Assembly: GCA_947479085.1 (NCBI GenBank)
Contig: CANJYB010000003.1
Coordinates: forward strand, 207,751-271,750
Reading direction: 5' to 3'
Length of the DNA stretch: 64,000 bases
From: Bacteroidota bacterium
GTDB lineage: Bacteria; Bacteroidota; Bacteroidia; 2-12-FULL-35-15
Positions within the stretch are counted from its first letter, which is position 1, and the number at the start of each line of letters is the position of its first letter. The notes under the pieces are model-generated. The model did not search any database and was not told the origin of the DNA. It worked only from the letters and a program-made list of their open reading frames with translations. Positions 25,142 to 34,935 of this stretch are shown piece after piece. The position numbers and the translations under genes were made by a program.

Positions 25142-25693
25142 TCACAACTTCTTCTTCGGATTATCCGCCAAAAAAGCCTTCCATCCCGAATAAGATTTTT
25201 CAGCACTCCCCGGTTTCCGCTGAAAATAATGACAAACAGCCGCAGCCAGCCCGTCAGTAGCATCCAGAAATTCAGGCGTTTCCTTAAAATTCAACAACGA
25301 TTTCAGCATAGCCGACACCTGTTCCTTCGAAGCATTACCATTACCCGTTATCGACTGCTTAATCTTTTTAGGAGAATATTCCTGTATCGGTATATTTCTC
25401 GACAAAGCACCCGCAATAGCCACTCCCTGCGCCCGCCCCAGCTTCAGCATCGACTGAACATTCTTTCCAAAAAACGGAGCCTCAATAGCCAGTTCATCCG
25501 GTTTATATTCATCAATTAAAGCCACCGTCCGGTCAAATATCTTTTGAAGTTTCAAAGGATGGTTCTCTACTTTTTCCAACCGCAAAACACCCATCACTAT
25601 CAGTTCCATTTTAGAACCTTTAATATGAATCAGGCCATACCCCATAATATTGGTTCCGGGGTCAATGCCCAAAATAATTTTATCTGTTGCCAT
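25142..25693 (-). CDS. ruvC: Holliday junction endodeoxyribonuclease RuvC
   Basis: 183 aa, normal length. It resolves Holliday junctions together with Ruv[17 protein letters not shown] contains the first catalytic aspartate. [21 protein letters not shown] carries the catalytic glutamate and DNA-binding loop, and the C-terminal [17 protein letters not shown] provides the last two acidic residues of the RNase-H-like fold. It is divergent from the flippase-like gene at 25735 with no other ruv gene nearby. A bidirectional terminator follows. Confidence 0.96.
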   Translation of the reverse strand: MATDKIILGIDPGTNIMGYGLIHIKGSKMELIVMGVLRLEKVENHPLKLQKIFDRTVALIDEYKPDELAIEAPFFGKNVQSMLKLGRAQGVAIAGALSRNIPIQEYSPKKIKQSITGNGNASKEQVSAMLKSLLNFKETPEFLDATDGLAAAVCHYFQRKPGSAEKSYSGWKAFLADNPKKKL

Positions 25694-25734
25694 TACTTCT
25701 CTACCTCTGTTTTTTTATTATCATTGTGCATATT

Positions 25735-26694
25735 ATGAAACCAAAACCTCATAAACGTGTTTACAAAGTTATAAGTCTTTTAATAAAGACCGTAATTTTA
25801 ATTTTTTCGTTTTATTACATCTGGCAAAAAATCTCCACTGCAAATAATACAGCAGGGTTTTCAGCCTTCCTCCAAAGCCCCAATAAAAGCTACCTCTACA
25901 TCACCTGTTTGTTAATGTTTTTGAACTGGGGACTTGAAGCATTGAAATGGAAACTACTAATAGCAAAGTTTGAAAAAATATCTTTTTTAAAATCCCTTTC
26001 TTCCATCTTTTCAGGAATCACCATAAGCATATTTACACCCAACAGGGTAGGGGAGTTTGCTGGCAGAATTTTTTACCTCGAAAAAGCAGACAAGCTGCAA
26101 GCCACCATTGCCAGCATGATAGGAAGTTTTATTCAACTCCTTATCACTATTATTGCTGGCGGTTTAGCCTATTATATTCTTCAAAACAAATACGAAGATT
26201 TTTTTCAAACCGAACAATTCATTTCCACCAATGCCCTGATTCTGCTCGTTGTTCTTTTCTTCCTGTTTATTGGGCTTCTTCTTTTTGTGTATTTAAAAAG
26301 AAACAAACAGTTTATAAAATACCGCAAATACATCGAAGTGCTGTCTGTTTATTCATCCACTGAGTTGCTTACCATTGCAGCATTGTCCATTGTCCGCTAT
26401 TCAGTGTTTTCTATTCAGTACTATTTAGTTTTACGATTATTCGGAATAAATGCCGGCCCTGTTATTTTCTTTTCTTTAATAGCCTTAACATTTTTTGTTA
26501 CCTCCGTTATTCCTACTTTTGCATTAACAGAAATAGCAGTGAGAGGCGCCACAGCAGTTTACTTTTTCGGACCGTTATATCCCGATACTTCTGCCATCAT
26601 AGCCGCCTCATTATTGCTATGGATTATTAATCTTGCCATACCTGCATTGGTTGGCGGTTTTTCAATTTGGAAGTTAAAATTCTTTAAGGAATAA
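25735..26694 (+). CDS. lysylphosphatidylglycerol synthase TM region / AglD-type flippase-like membrane protein
   Basis: 319 aa integral membrane protein with about eight helices of the LPG_synthase_TM (UPF0104) family. FTPNRVGEFAGR near residue 100 is the family hallmark, as is LTEIAVRGATAVYFF near residue 265. The start at 25735 is chosen because an upstream in-frame ATG at 25687 would overlap ruvC. The family includes the membrane half of MprF and archaeal AglD; stand-alone members are thought to flip or handle lipid-linked sugars. It is followed after 3 bp by a GT2 glycosyltransferase, fitting a role in making a lipid-linked glycan. No aminoacyl-transferase domain is present. Confidence 0.85.
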   Translation: MKPKPHKRVYKVISLLIKTVILIFSFYYIWQKISTANNTAGFSAFLQSPNKSYLYITCLLMFLNWGLEALKWKLLIAKFEKISFLKSLSSIFSGITISIFTPNRVGEFAGRIFYLEKADKLQATIASMIGSFIQLLITIIAGGLAYYILQNKYEDFFQTEQFISTNALILLVVLFFLFIGLLLFVYLKRNKQFIKYRKYIEVLSVYSSTELLTIAALSIVRYSVFSIQYYLVLRLFGINAGPVIFFSLIALTFFVTSVIPTFALTEIAVRGATAVYFFGPLYPDTSAIIAASLLLWIINLAIPALVGGFSIWKLKFFKE

Positions 26695-26697
26695 AGT

Positions 26698-27858
26698 ATG
26701 AACACAGTTATCGAAATAATTACCTGCATTGCTGTTCTGTTGTGTTTAATATACACAGTCATGATTGCCCGGTTTGGTTATGGCTGGATAATGTCGAACC
26801 CTCCCGCTTATGATAACAAGGACCACGATATATTTGTTACAATAATAGTTCCTGTTAGAAATGAAGCCGATTTTGTAGAGTATCCTTTAGATACATTGCT
26901 GAACCAAAGTTATGCGAAGACTCATTTTGAAATAATAGTTGTAGATGATCATTCCACAGACAACACAATCGAACTTATTCAAAAGAAATGCGCAGAACAT
27001 AAACTTCTGAAACTGATAAAGAATAATGGCGAAGGGAAGAAAAGTGCCATTGAATCTGCAATTATAATATCAACAGCCGAATTGATAATTACCGTGGATG
27101 CAGATTGTTTTGTTACTGAAAATTGGCTTTCGGAAATAATATATTTTTACAAACAAACCCAAGCGAAAATGATTGTTGCGCCTGTTTATATTCCCGATAG
27201 TGACGGTGCTCTTTCCACAAAACTGCAATCGCTCGAGTTCATGGCCCTCATGATTAGTGGGGGAGGAGCGCTTTATTTTAAAAATGCAATTATGTGTAAC
27301 GGTGCCAATCTGGCTTATACCCGCAAGGTGTTTTTAGAGGTAAATGGTTTTGAAGGCATAAACCAAACTGCTACCGGGGACGATGTATTGCTGATGTATA
27401 AAATAAAAAAGAAATATCCAGATGGAATAAAATTTCTGAAAAGTGAAAATGCAATTGTTTCCACCAACCCTGCCTTTACTTTTAACGAATTTATCAATCA
27501 GCGCAAAAGATGGGCATCAAAAAAATTCAACGACCTGAACACCGAAACGAAACTTACTTCCTTGGTAGTTTATTTTTTCAGCCTTTTTCTTATTGTTCTA
27601 CCTCTTGCGGCTTTATTCAATCCTGTTGCTACCCTTGCTGGTTTGCCTGTTATTAAAATTTTCATTCTTCTTTTTGCAACCAAATGTATGATTGATTTTT
27701 TGTTATTACTTTTAGCCACTTCTTTTTTCAAAGAAAGAAAACTATTACTTTATTTTTTGCCCGAACAGATAATTTATATTTTTTATGTTGTAATAATTGG
27801 TTTCATGGGCATGAATAGGAACTACGAATGGAAAGAAAGAACCATCAATGAAAAGTAA
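26698..27858 (+). CDS. membrane glycosyltransferase family 2
   Basis: 386 aa. One N-terminal helix (about 5-25) precedes a cytoplasmic GT-A domain: IIVPVRNEADFVEYPLDTLL, the UDP-binding VDDHSTDNT, the metal-binding VDADC, GDDVLL, and the acceptor-side QRKRW motif near residue 264. The last is shared with processive synthases such as cellulose, hyaluronan and poly-GlcNAc synthases. Three C-terminal helices (about 285-375) follow. It could extend a polysaccharide or glycosylate a lipid. It sits 3 bp after the flippase-like gene and overlaps the downstream permease gene by 11 bp, so the three are probably translated from one message. Confidence 0.88.
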   Translation: MNTVIEIITCIAVLLCLIYTVMIARFGYGWIMSNPPAYDNKDHDIFVTIIVPVRNEADFVEYPLDTLLNQSYAKTHFEIIVVDDHSTDNTIELIQKKCAEHKLLKLIKNNGEGKKSAIESAIIISTAELIITVDADCFVTENWLSEIIYFYKQTQAKMIVAPVYIPDSDGALSTKLQSLEFMALMISGGGALYFKNAIMCNGANLAYTRKVFLEVNGFEGINQTATGDDVLLMYKIKKKYPDGIKFLKSENAIVSTNPAFTFNEFINQRKRWASKKFNDLNTETKLTSLVVYFFSLFLIVLPLAALFNPVATLAGLPVIKIFILLFATKCMIDFLLLLLATSFFKERKLLLYFLPEQIIYIFYVVIIGFMGMNRNYEWKERTINEK

Positions 27859-29089
27859 AAAAGACATATCCTCTCAGTCGCTTTCTCTCATTGCCTGGCA
27901 GCGGCTCAAAAAAAACAAGCTCGCCATGTTTGGCTTGTTCCTTATTTCTCTTTTTGTTGTAATCGCCATTCTTGGTTTTCTCATTACCCCCGACAGCACG
28001 CCCGATGCAAACGAACAGCTGCTCGAAATCTCCAAAAAGCCTCCCGGATTTTCTGTGCAAATGCTGCTCATGAAAAAAAACGAAGAAACCCATCACATCA
28101 ATTTTATTTCAAAAATGATGTATGGTCAAATATCAGATTACCGCTCTATACCCATATCCGAATACCGTTTTGAAGGAAACAATATTATGATCAAGGAATA
28201 TTCTTCTGAGAAAAAGCATTTTATATTCGAAAAGGAAATCAATCTGGCGGATGCTGTTTATGCCCTTCAGGATAATAAACCTGTTCAGTTTAATCCTTCA
28301 ACAAAAGAAATTACGTTTTATGAATTAGGAAATGCTACACCAACAAAAAAGACAACCACAGAATTACAAAATCAGATTATAAAAAACAACATTGTTACAA
28401 AAAAGTACATCCTCGGCACAGACCCTTCCGGTCGCGATTTACTCAGCAGATTAATGATTGGCACACGTGTGTCTTTTTCCGTTGGTTTTATTTCTGTTTT
28501 TATTTCATTATTACTTGGCATATTCATGGGCGCATTGGCAGGGTATTACAGGGGTAAGTTGGATAATATTATCATCTGGATTATTAATGTGGTATGGAGC
28601 ATACCCACATTACTTTTAGTAATTGCAATCACCCTGGCACTTGGAAAAGGATTCTGGCAGGTATTTGTTGCAGTGGGTCTCACCATGTGGGTAGAAGTTG
28701 CCCGCGTTATCCGTGGACAGGTAATGAGTCTTCGGGAAAAAGATTTTATTGAAGCAGCCCGTGCTCTTGGCTTTAGCGACTTCCGTATTATTTTCAAACA
28801 AATTCTCCCAAATGTAATGGGGCCTGTGATCGTTATTTCTGCTGCCAATTTTGCTTCTGCCATCCTTATCGAAGCCGGTCTTAGTTTTCTCGGCATTGGT
28901 GCTCAGCCTCCCACTCCTTCCTGGGGAGAAATGATAAATGCACACCGGGGTTTCATCATTGGTCATTCACCCTACCTTGCCATACTTCCCGGCCTTGCCA
29001 TTATGCTCATGGTACTCTCCTTTGTACTTCTTGGTAATGGTTTAAGAGATGCGCTTGACACAAAATTAAAGGACAATGCAATGATTTGA
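27848..29089 (+). CDS. ABC transporter permease, OppC/DppC family with large periplasmic insert
   Basis: 413 aa, about 110 longer than typical OppC. The first helix (about 20-45) is preceded by the OppC N-terminal motif SLIAWQRLKKNKLAMFG. Then comes a non-membranous stretch of about 120 residues (about 55-180) facing the periplasm. After it is the conserved GTDPSGRDLLSRLMIGTRVS and five helices with the EAA loop EAARALGFSDFRIIFKQILP that docks to the ATPase. The usual partners (OppB, D, F and a binding protein) are absent nearby. The insert is seen in Bacteroidota members of the family. It starts inside the GT2 stop region, indicating coupling. Substrate unknown; peptides are the default. Confidence 0.88.
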   Translation: MKSKKDISSQSLSLIAWQRLKKNKLAMFGLFLISLFVVIAILGFLITPDSTPDANEQLLEISKKPPGFSVQMLLMKKNEETHHINFISKMMYGQISDYRSIPISEYRFEGNNIMIKEYSSEKKHFIFEKEINLADAVYALQDNKPVQFNPSTKEITFYELGNATPTKKTTTELQNQIIKNNIVTKKYILGTDPSGRDLLSRLMIGTRVSFSVGFISVFISLLLGIFMGALAGYYRGKLDNIIIWIINVVWSIPTLLLVIAITLALGKGFWQVFVAVGLTMWVEVARVIRGQVMSLREKDFIEAARALGFSDFRIIFKQILPNVMGPVIVISAANFASAILIEAGLSFLGIGAQPPTPSWGEMINAHRGFIIGHSPYLAILPGLAIMLMVLSFVLLGNGLRDALDTKLKDNAMI

Positions 29090-29264
29090 TTTAAAAATGT
29101 AATCATTGGTCTGTTTATAATTTAAAAAGAGTTGTTGTTTTAATTCCTGGATTCCAAGGATAATAACTTAGGATTTACCTGCTGTGTTTTAAAGAAAAAA
29201 GATTTGGAAACGGCTGTTAGAATGGAAAATAAATGTAATATTGTTCCTTATAAAATTTAAGATT

Positions 29265-30839
29265 ATGAAAAAGATAGTTTTTACAACATTGGTATTCCTT
29301 ACTGCTAATGTGCTCACGGCTCAGCCTGTGGTGGAAATGAAACAAGGTACAGATTTAAAGGCTCCGCTGGGAAGCAATATTACTGAGATGGTGGGACAGG
29401 ACGAAGAAAGTTTTTATGTCCGCAGAGGGGAAAAGCAATGGGCTTGTTTCATTGACAAGTTTGATAAAAAGACGTTGATGGCAAAAAAATCTACTGAACT
29501 GAAATTGCTGATGCCGGATGAAATGTTTTATGAAAATGTAAATGAAATAGATTACGAACTGGTGAAAGGGCAGGTAATTGTGGTGTTTGATGTGTTCAAT
29601 AAAGAAAAGCGGAAGAAAGTATTATACTCCGTAAAGATTGATAAAAGTGGTTCCCTTGCCAAAGGAGGGAGAAATGAGTTAGGTTCTATAGAATGTAAAT
29701 CCGGTGGAGCAGCCTCCAAAACAAGGTATAGTTGCAGGTTCACTCCCGATAAAACAAAGTTTGTAGTTTTATTAAGTGGCGATAATAAGGAACTTGAAGA
29801 TGGAAGCATAACTTATTTTGAGGCCGAAACACAGAAAGTGCTTTCTACTCATGCCTTGCCAAAAGATAATGTCGGAGATATAATTACAGGTATGACCATT
29901 GATCGGGTAGAGAATAACGGTGATGTCGCTGTTCATTTTACAACCGGTACAGAAAAAACCAAAAACCTTAAAACATATACTGCTACTCTTAAGGAAGGAA
30001 ACAGCGCTTTTGATGATGTAAGTGATGAAGGGTCTTTCCAAGATGATACCAAAGTGAGATACACACCCTCAGAGTTAAGAACAAAAGATAAACAGGTATA
30101 TGCAGGAATGTATTATGAAAAACCTACTAAGGAATATAATCATAAGCATCCGCCAGCATTTACTGTTGGGGTATATATGGGAATTATTGATTTAGCCTCG
30201 CATAAAATGACTGCTGAAAATTATAAGCCTTTGGAAGAAGATGCTATCAAAAAGCTTACCTATAGTGTGAAGGAAGGAAATGAAGAAATGCTTAACGTAA
30301 GTGACAAACATCTGATTTCTAAAAAGCTTTTGAGCATGGGAGGTAACTATTATTTTATAGCCGAGCATCAATACACCATAGTGGGAGAGGAAAAAGGCCC
30401 TGGAGGAACTCCGATAAGTAAAGTGGTTTCAATTAACAGGGAGTTGATAATTACTCAGTTTGACAAAGAGGGTACGTTTCAATGGCAACGTATTATTCCC
30501 AAATATTCTAAGGATGATGGTGATTATGATATGATAAAAAAGGATGGGAAATTGTACTTCCTTTATGCTGAAGATGCAAAGAATGATGGTTTTGATATTA
30601 CTGGCTATACCGAACCTGAAAAGTATGAAGTAACAAAAGATGCAGGTAGCAACATTGTCTGTACTTCTATAGATGATATGGGTACACTAACTAAGCAGGT
30701 AATTGGCCAAAATAAAGCGAAACAATTCAATTATTTGCCGAATAATCTGAATGTATATCAGGATGAGGCAAAGACTACCATGATAGTTTTATTTTCAAAT
30801 GGATTAAAGGCCAGGCTTGGTACCATTTCAATAAAGTAG
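29265..30839 (+). CDS. secreted protein of unknown function
   Basis: 524 aa using the methionine that starts a clean signal peptide (MKKIVFTTLVFLTANVLTAQ); an in-frame ATG at 29241 would add eight residues ahead of it. The mature part is rich in alternating beta strands and charged turns, with recurring FDKKT, ITQFDKEG and GDYDMIKKDGKLYFLY segments that suggest a beta-propeller or repeated blade fold. It has no T9SS sorting domain, lipoprotein cysteine or catalytic motif I can recognise. It stands alone between the permease and the PASTA operon. No promoter box was found in the 175-bp gap upstream. Confidence 0.78.
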   Translation: MKKIVFTTLVFLTANVLTAQPVVEMKQGTDLKAPLGSNITEMVGQDEESFYVRRGEKQWACFIDKFDKKTLMAKKSTELKLLMPDEMFYENVNEIDYELVKGQVIVVFDVFNKEKRKKVLYSVKIDKSGSLAKGGRNELGSIECKSGGAASKTRYSCRFTPDKTKFVVLLSGDNKELEDGSITYFEAETQKVLSTHALPKDNVGDIITGMTIDRVENNGDVAVHFTTGTEKTKNLKTYTATLKEGNSAFDDVSDEGSFQDDTKVRYTPSELRTKDKQVYAGMYYEKPTKEYNHKHPPAFTVGVYMGIIDLASHKMTAENYKPLEEDAIKKLTYSVKEGNEEMLNVSDKHLISKKLLSMGGNYYFIAEHQYTIVGEEKGPGGTPISKVVSINRELIITQFDKEGTFQWQRIIPKYSKDDGDYDMIKKDGKLYFLYAEDAKNDGFDITGYTEPEKYEVTKDAGSNIVCTSIDDMGTLTKQVIGQNKAKQFNYLPNNLNVYQDEAKTTMIVLFSNGLKARLGTISIK

Positions 30840-30860
30840 TAATGGTTAGATTACTAACTA

Positions 30861-30890
30861 TTGAACCAATGAACAAATTACTTACCTTTG
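30861..30890 (+). promoter_or_regulatory. promoter of the PASTA-T9SS-RluD operon
   Basis: TTG at 30861-30863, a 19-nt spacer and TACCTTTG at 30883-30890 give a full match to the Bacteroidota consensus. The ATG follows at 30920, so the leader is about 23 nt. Confidence 0.68.
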
Positions 30891-30919
30891 CACATTAAAA
30901 AAAACGCTGAAAACAAATA

Positions 30920-31756
30920 ATGAAAGGCTTATTGCAGTTTATTAAAGGTAAAACATTCTTAAAACATTTTATTTTATATCTTGTTGCTTTTGCTCTGCTC
31001 TGCTGGATTATTACCTTTTGGTTAAGTTCCTACACCAGTCATGGAGAATCCATTAAAGTTCCTGATTTTAAAGGGATAAAACTGAATGGCCTGGATAATT
31101 TTATAACGGACAAAAAAGTGCGTTATCTGGTTATTGATTCGCTTTACGATTTGAAAGCAGCACCAGGCTCTGTGGTAAAGCAGGAACCACTGCCTAACGA
31201 GGAAGTAAAGGAAGGAAGGATTATTTATTTATATGTAAATTCCGTAATGCCTCCGTCAGTGGTAATGCCCAAATTAATTGACCGTTCGTTGAGACAAGCA
31301 CAGGCAATGCTCACTACTTATGGATTAAAATTGGGTAAAGTGAAATTTGTTCCGGATCAATGCGCGAATTGTGTGCTGGATCAGTTAGTTAAAGGAAAAA
31401 GAATTGTACCCGGTGAAGTGATTGCAAAAGCCACTGTAGTGAGTTTGGTGGTTGGGAAAGGGTTAAGTGATGAAGAAGTAGGTATTCCCTGCCTTTATGG
31501 AATGTCACGAAAAGAGGCACTTGCAAAGTTGGCCGATGAATCTCTTGGGGTAGGATTAATAAAATACGATACTAAAAAGGATACAGCAAAGGCTTTAGTT
31601 TACAGGCAATCTCCCGGCTGTGGCAGAGATAAGACTTTGAAAATGGGAACATCCATAGATTTATATTTAACAACTGATAAAAATAAAATACCTTTGATAA
31701 CTGCTGATTCTTCAACTGCTAAACCAACTGATGATGATAAAAATTTTGATAAATAA
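30920..31756 (+). CDS. membrane-anchored PASTA-domain protein
   Basis: 278 aa. A short cytoplasmic segment and one transmembrane helix (about 16-37) are followed by three PASTA domains in the periplasm (about 42-112, 113-183 and 188-258). Each starts with a V/I-P-x-L-like strand (VPDFKGIKL, MPKLIDRSL, IPCLYGMSR) and ends in a VSLVVGKG-like strand. There is no kinase or transpeptidase domain. PASTA modules bind peptidoglycan or muropeptides; in Bacteroidota such stand-alone proteins commonly precede an RluA/RluD-type gene and ddl. Here a T9SS gene is inserted between and ddl is missing. The 3' end overlaps the next gene by 26 bp. Confidence 0.88.
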   Translation: MKGLLQFIKGKTFLKHFILYLVAFALLCWIITFWLSSYTSHGESIKVPDFKGIKLNGLDNFITDKKVRYLVIDSLYDLKAAPGSVVKQEPLPNEEVKEGRIIYLYVNSVMPPSVVMPKLIDRSLRQAQAMLTTYGLKLGKVKFVPDQCANCVLDQLVKGKRIVPGEVIAKATVVSLVVGKGLSDEEVGIPCLYGMSRKEALAKLADESLGVGLIKYDTKKDTAKALVYRQSPGCGRDKTLKMGTSIDLYLTTDKNKIPLITADSSTAKPTDDDKNFDK

Positions 31757-33746
31757 AATAAACATAATTACTTTTTTTATGTTGCTATCCGGCTTTGTAT
31801 ATTCGCAAGGTCTGGTGGAAGTACCTTTACATGGAAATACTGTGCTTATTGATAAATGGAATGATATAAAAAATAACAAGGCCTATTTTTCGGCTCCATT
31901 TATGGGTACTACATTAGATTTGGATTCTACCAAATTTTATGACGATTTTTCATATCCGGGGCCTTTTCCTGATACTACTTTTTGGTTAAACTGTAATGTT
32001 TTTGTAAACAGAGATTATCCGGTAGCTCCCCGCACAATTGGTGTTGCTACATTTGATGGTATAAACAAATATGGTTATCCGTATGATTTTTTGGTAGGGC
32101 AAACATCTACCGAAATAGCTGATACATTAACCTCCAAAAGAATTAAGCTTAGCAATTACAGCCCTGCCGATTCGGTTTATTTAAGTTTTTATTGCCAGCC
32201 GCAGGGATTAGGAAATGCACCAGAACCTTATGATTCCCTAGTGCTGGAATTTAGAGAAATGCGTTTGGATTCTTTTCCGGATACATTATCTCATGTGTTT
32301 TATACTGTTTTAGATACCGTAATAAATGGAGTTTCAATATATACTACCCAGGATTCTTTCATTGTTCAAACCTTACATTTTCTTAAAGAAGTATGGAGAG
32401 ATGTATGGGCAAAAAAGGGAGGAACTGTTCCTTCGGATAGTAGCTGGACCAGGGTGATGGTTCCCATTACCGATACTGCTTTCTTTAAGCCAGATTTCCA
32501 ATTTAGATTTAAGAACTATGCAACCATAAGCGGTAACGGAGATCAATGGAGTATAGACGAGGTGTACATTGCAAAAAGCCGCACATGGCAAGATACCCTT
32601 AGAGAAGATGTGGCTTTTGTTTACGACCCACCATCCATGATAAAACCTTATTCTGCCATGCCTTGGAGGCATTACCAACCAACGTTTATGAGAGATACCG
32701 TTGATGTATTGTTGCGTAATAATTTTAATCAGGGTAAAAATGTGAACTTTCAATTTAAAGTAATGGATTATAATAATTCACCTATTTTCACCTCTTTAAT
32801 AACTTCAGATAATGTTTTTCCTTATGTAACGAATGGTTATTATACCTACCATGCCTACCCTTTGCCAGTGTCATTAATACCATCAACTTTACCAGGGCCT
32901 GGTGATTATACTTTTGAATGCGATTTAAATACTGCACCTGATGAAAATATTTTAAACGATGTAGTTCGGAAAGCACAAAACTTCTCCACATATTTTGCTT
33001 ATGATGATGGTACTGCCGAATCAGCTTTTGCCATGAATGCTACCCTAATTGGTGAACTGGCTGTGAGATTTACTACCACCGTTCCGGATACCTTACAAGC
33101 ATTAGATATTTATTTTAATCCGCTTTGGCACGATGCAAGTTTATATACCGATGCCTTTAACATTAAAGTTTGGAATGATAATGCAGGGCATCCGGGTGCT
33201 GAAATATACAGCGACAATGCCATGACACCTTCTTATAATCAAATCGACTTTGCTCCAGACCATTTCAGACGATATCATTTATCTTCGCCAAAGTTTATGG
33301 GCCCTTCTACTTTTTATGTTGGCTTTTTGCAAAACACCAGTCAGGAATTAAGCGTTGGGGTTGATAAAAGAACCAACTCTCAGGATAAAATATATTATAA
33401 TACGACAGGAACATGGTACAATTCGCCTTACCCGGGTTCATTGATGATACGCCCTGTGTTTGGCTCTGCTTACGAAACATCTGGTGTGCATTCCCCTTCT
33501 TCTAAAGATGTTTCTTTTTCTGTTTACCCTAATCCGGCAAATGATAAATTATTTATGAGTTATGCAGGCAATTCTGCAGATAAAGTTTTCTATACTATAA
33601 GCGATGTGTATGGAAGAACAGTGTTGGAAAAGAAATTTATGAATGATGAATATATAGATATATCGGGTCTTACCGAAGGAATTTATTTCATCACCATTAA
33701 AGATGAAAAAACAAGCACTACTAATAAATTTATAAAAATCAACTAA
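31731..33746 (+). CDS. secreted T9SS type A sorting-domain protein
   Basis: 671 aa. The signal peptide spans about residues 8-26 (ITFFMLLSGFVYSQ); the second Met at position 2 is an equally possible start. The body (about 30-590) is beta-rich with repeated aromatic motifs (FYDDFSYPGPFPDTTFW, SVYLSFYCQPQGLG, FYVGFLQNTSQ) resembling concanavalin-like or CUB-like sandwich domains. The C-terminal 78 residues are a type A sorting domain (FSVYPNPANDKL ... GIYFITIKDE ... KFIKIN). Exported by Sec and then T9SS. It overlaps the PASTA gene by 26 bp and lies 21 bp before the pseudouridine synthase gene, so it belongs to the same transcript. Confidence 0.85.
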   Translation: MMIKILINKINIITFFMLLSGFVYSQGLVEVPLHGNTVLIDKWNDIKNNKAYFSAPFMGTTLDLDSTKFYDDFSYPGPFPDTTFWLNCNVFVNRDYPVAPRTIGVATFDGINKYGYPYDFLVGQTSTEIADTLTSKRIKLSNYSPADSVYLSFYCQPQGLGNAPEPYDSLVLEFREMRLDSFPDTLSHVFYTVLDTVINGVSIYTTQDSFIVQTLHFLKEVWRDVWAKKGGTVPSDSSWTRVMVPITDTAFFKPDFQFRFKNYATISGNGDQWSIDEVYIAKSRTWQDTLREDVAFVYDPPSMIKPYSAMPWRHYQPTFMRDTVDVLLRNNFNQGKNVNFQFKVMDYNNSPIFTSLITSDNVFPYVTNGYYTYHAYPLPVSLIPSTLPGPGDYTFECDLNTAPDENILNDVVRKAQNFSTYFAYDDGTAESAFAMNATLIGELAVRFTTTVPDTLQALDIYFNPLWHDASLYTDAFNIKVWNDNAGHPGAEIYSDNAMTPSYNQIDFAPDHFRRYHLSSPKFMGPSTFYVGFLQNTSQELSVGVDKRTNSQDKIYYNTTGTWYNSPYPGSLMIRPVFGSAYETSGVHSPSSKDVSFSVYPNPANDKLFMSYAGNSADKVFYTISDVYGRTVLEKKFMNDEYIDISGLTEGIYFITIKDEKTSTTNKFIKIN

Positions 33747-33767
33747 AATAATCTCCGGAGCCGACTA

Positions 33768-34859
33768 ATGAATGAAGAAGAAAATGATGTACAGGATGAA
33801 CAGGAAGACGGAGAATTATACGAACATATACGTGTAGTAGTTGATCCGGGGCAGTCGTTGCTTCGGATTGATAAATTTTTGATAAACCACACTAAGAACG
33901 CTACCCGTTCGAAAGTACAGCAATCAATAGAAAACGGTAATGTATTGGTTAATGATAAACCAATAAAATCGAATTACAAGGTAAAACCTAATGATGTCAT
34001 TACTGTTGTTTTTGCTCATCCTCCAAGGGTTTTAGAACTTATCCCTGAAAACATTCCCATTGATATTGTATACGAAGATGATGACCTGGTGATAGTAAAC
34101 AAACAGGCTGGCATTGTGGTTCATCCCGGATACGGCAATTATACAGGTACTTTGGTGAACGCATTGGTATATCATTTTCAAAATTTACCCGAACAAATAG
34201 CAAACTCAAAAGCGAAAGAAAAAAGCACAAGTACAAACGAACCCAATCAGCGCCCCGGCCTAGTTCATCGCCTTGATAAAAATACAACAGGAATCATGGT
34301 AATTGCAAAATCTGAAATTGCAATGGTAAAATTGGCCAAAGATTTTTTTGACCGTAACATGGACAGAAAATATGTGGCATTGGTATGGGGCGATTTTCAG
34401 GAAGATGAAGGCACCGTGATAGGCAATGTGGGAAGGCATTTGAAGGATAGAAAAAAAATGGATGTGTTTCCGCCCGACAGCGAATTTGGAAAACATGCGG
34501 TTACACATTACAAAGTTTTGGAACGGTTTGGCTATGTTACATTAATTGAATGCAAGTTGGAAACCGGGCGTACACATCAAATCAGGGCACACATGCAACA
34601 CATAGGACATTCGTTGTTTAATGATGACACTTATGGTGGCGATAGGGTGTTAAAAGGAACTACGTTTGCCAAATACAAACAGTTTGTCGAAAATTGTTTT
34701 ACACTTCTTCCCCGTCATGCATTGCATGCAAAGTCGCTGGGCTTTACTCATCCCGTTACCGGAAAATACGTTCACTTCGATTCTGATTTGCCGGAGGATA
34801 TGATGGCGGTAATAGCCAAATGGCGAGGATACGCCACCAGCAATTCGCTGGAGGAATAA
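33768..34859 (+). CDS. rluD: RluA/RluD-family 23S rRNA pseudouridine synthase
   Basis: 363 aa. An N-terminal S4 RNA-binding domain (about 32-95, LLRIDKFLINHTK...VLVNDKPIKSNYKV) is followed by the catalytic domain. The catalytic aspartate is D170 in RPGLVHRLDKNTTG; GRTHQIRAHMQHIGH and DDTYGG are the later family motifs. It isomerises uridines in helix 69 or a related site of large-subunit rRNA. The N-terminus has an acidic 20-residue extension (EEENDVQDEQEDGE). It is the last gene of the PASTA operon. The name rluD is by family and synteny; the exact target uridines are not proven. Confidence 0.92.
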   Translation: MNEEENDVQDEQEDGELYEHIRVVVDPGQSLLRIDKFLINHTKNATRSKVQQSIENGNVLVNDKPIKSNYKVKPNDVITVVFAHPPRVLELIPENIPIDIVYEDDDLVIVNKQAGIVVHPGYGNYTGTLVNALVYHFQNLPEQIANSKAKEKSTSTNEPNQRPGLVHRLDKNTTGIMVIAKSEIAMVKLAKDFFDRNMDRKYVALVWGDFQEDEGTVIGNVGRHLKDRKKMDVFPPDSEFGKHAVTHYKVLERFGYVTLIECKLETGRTHQIRAHMQHIGHSLFNDDTYGGDRVLKGTTFAKYKQFVENCFTLLPRHALHAKSLGFTHPVTGKYVHFDSDLPEDMMAVIAKWRGYATSNSLEE

Positions 34860-34935
34860 CATTTGCTTTTCTTTTATTTTACTCCGTAAATGGGCATTTC
34901 GACCCAATTACCCTTCATTTTTCTATAAAATCATG

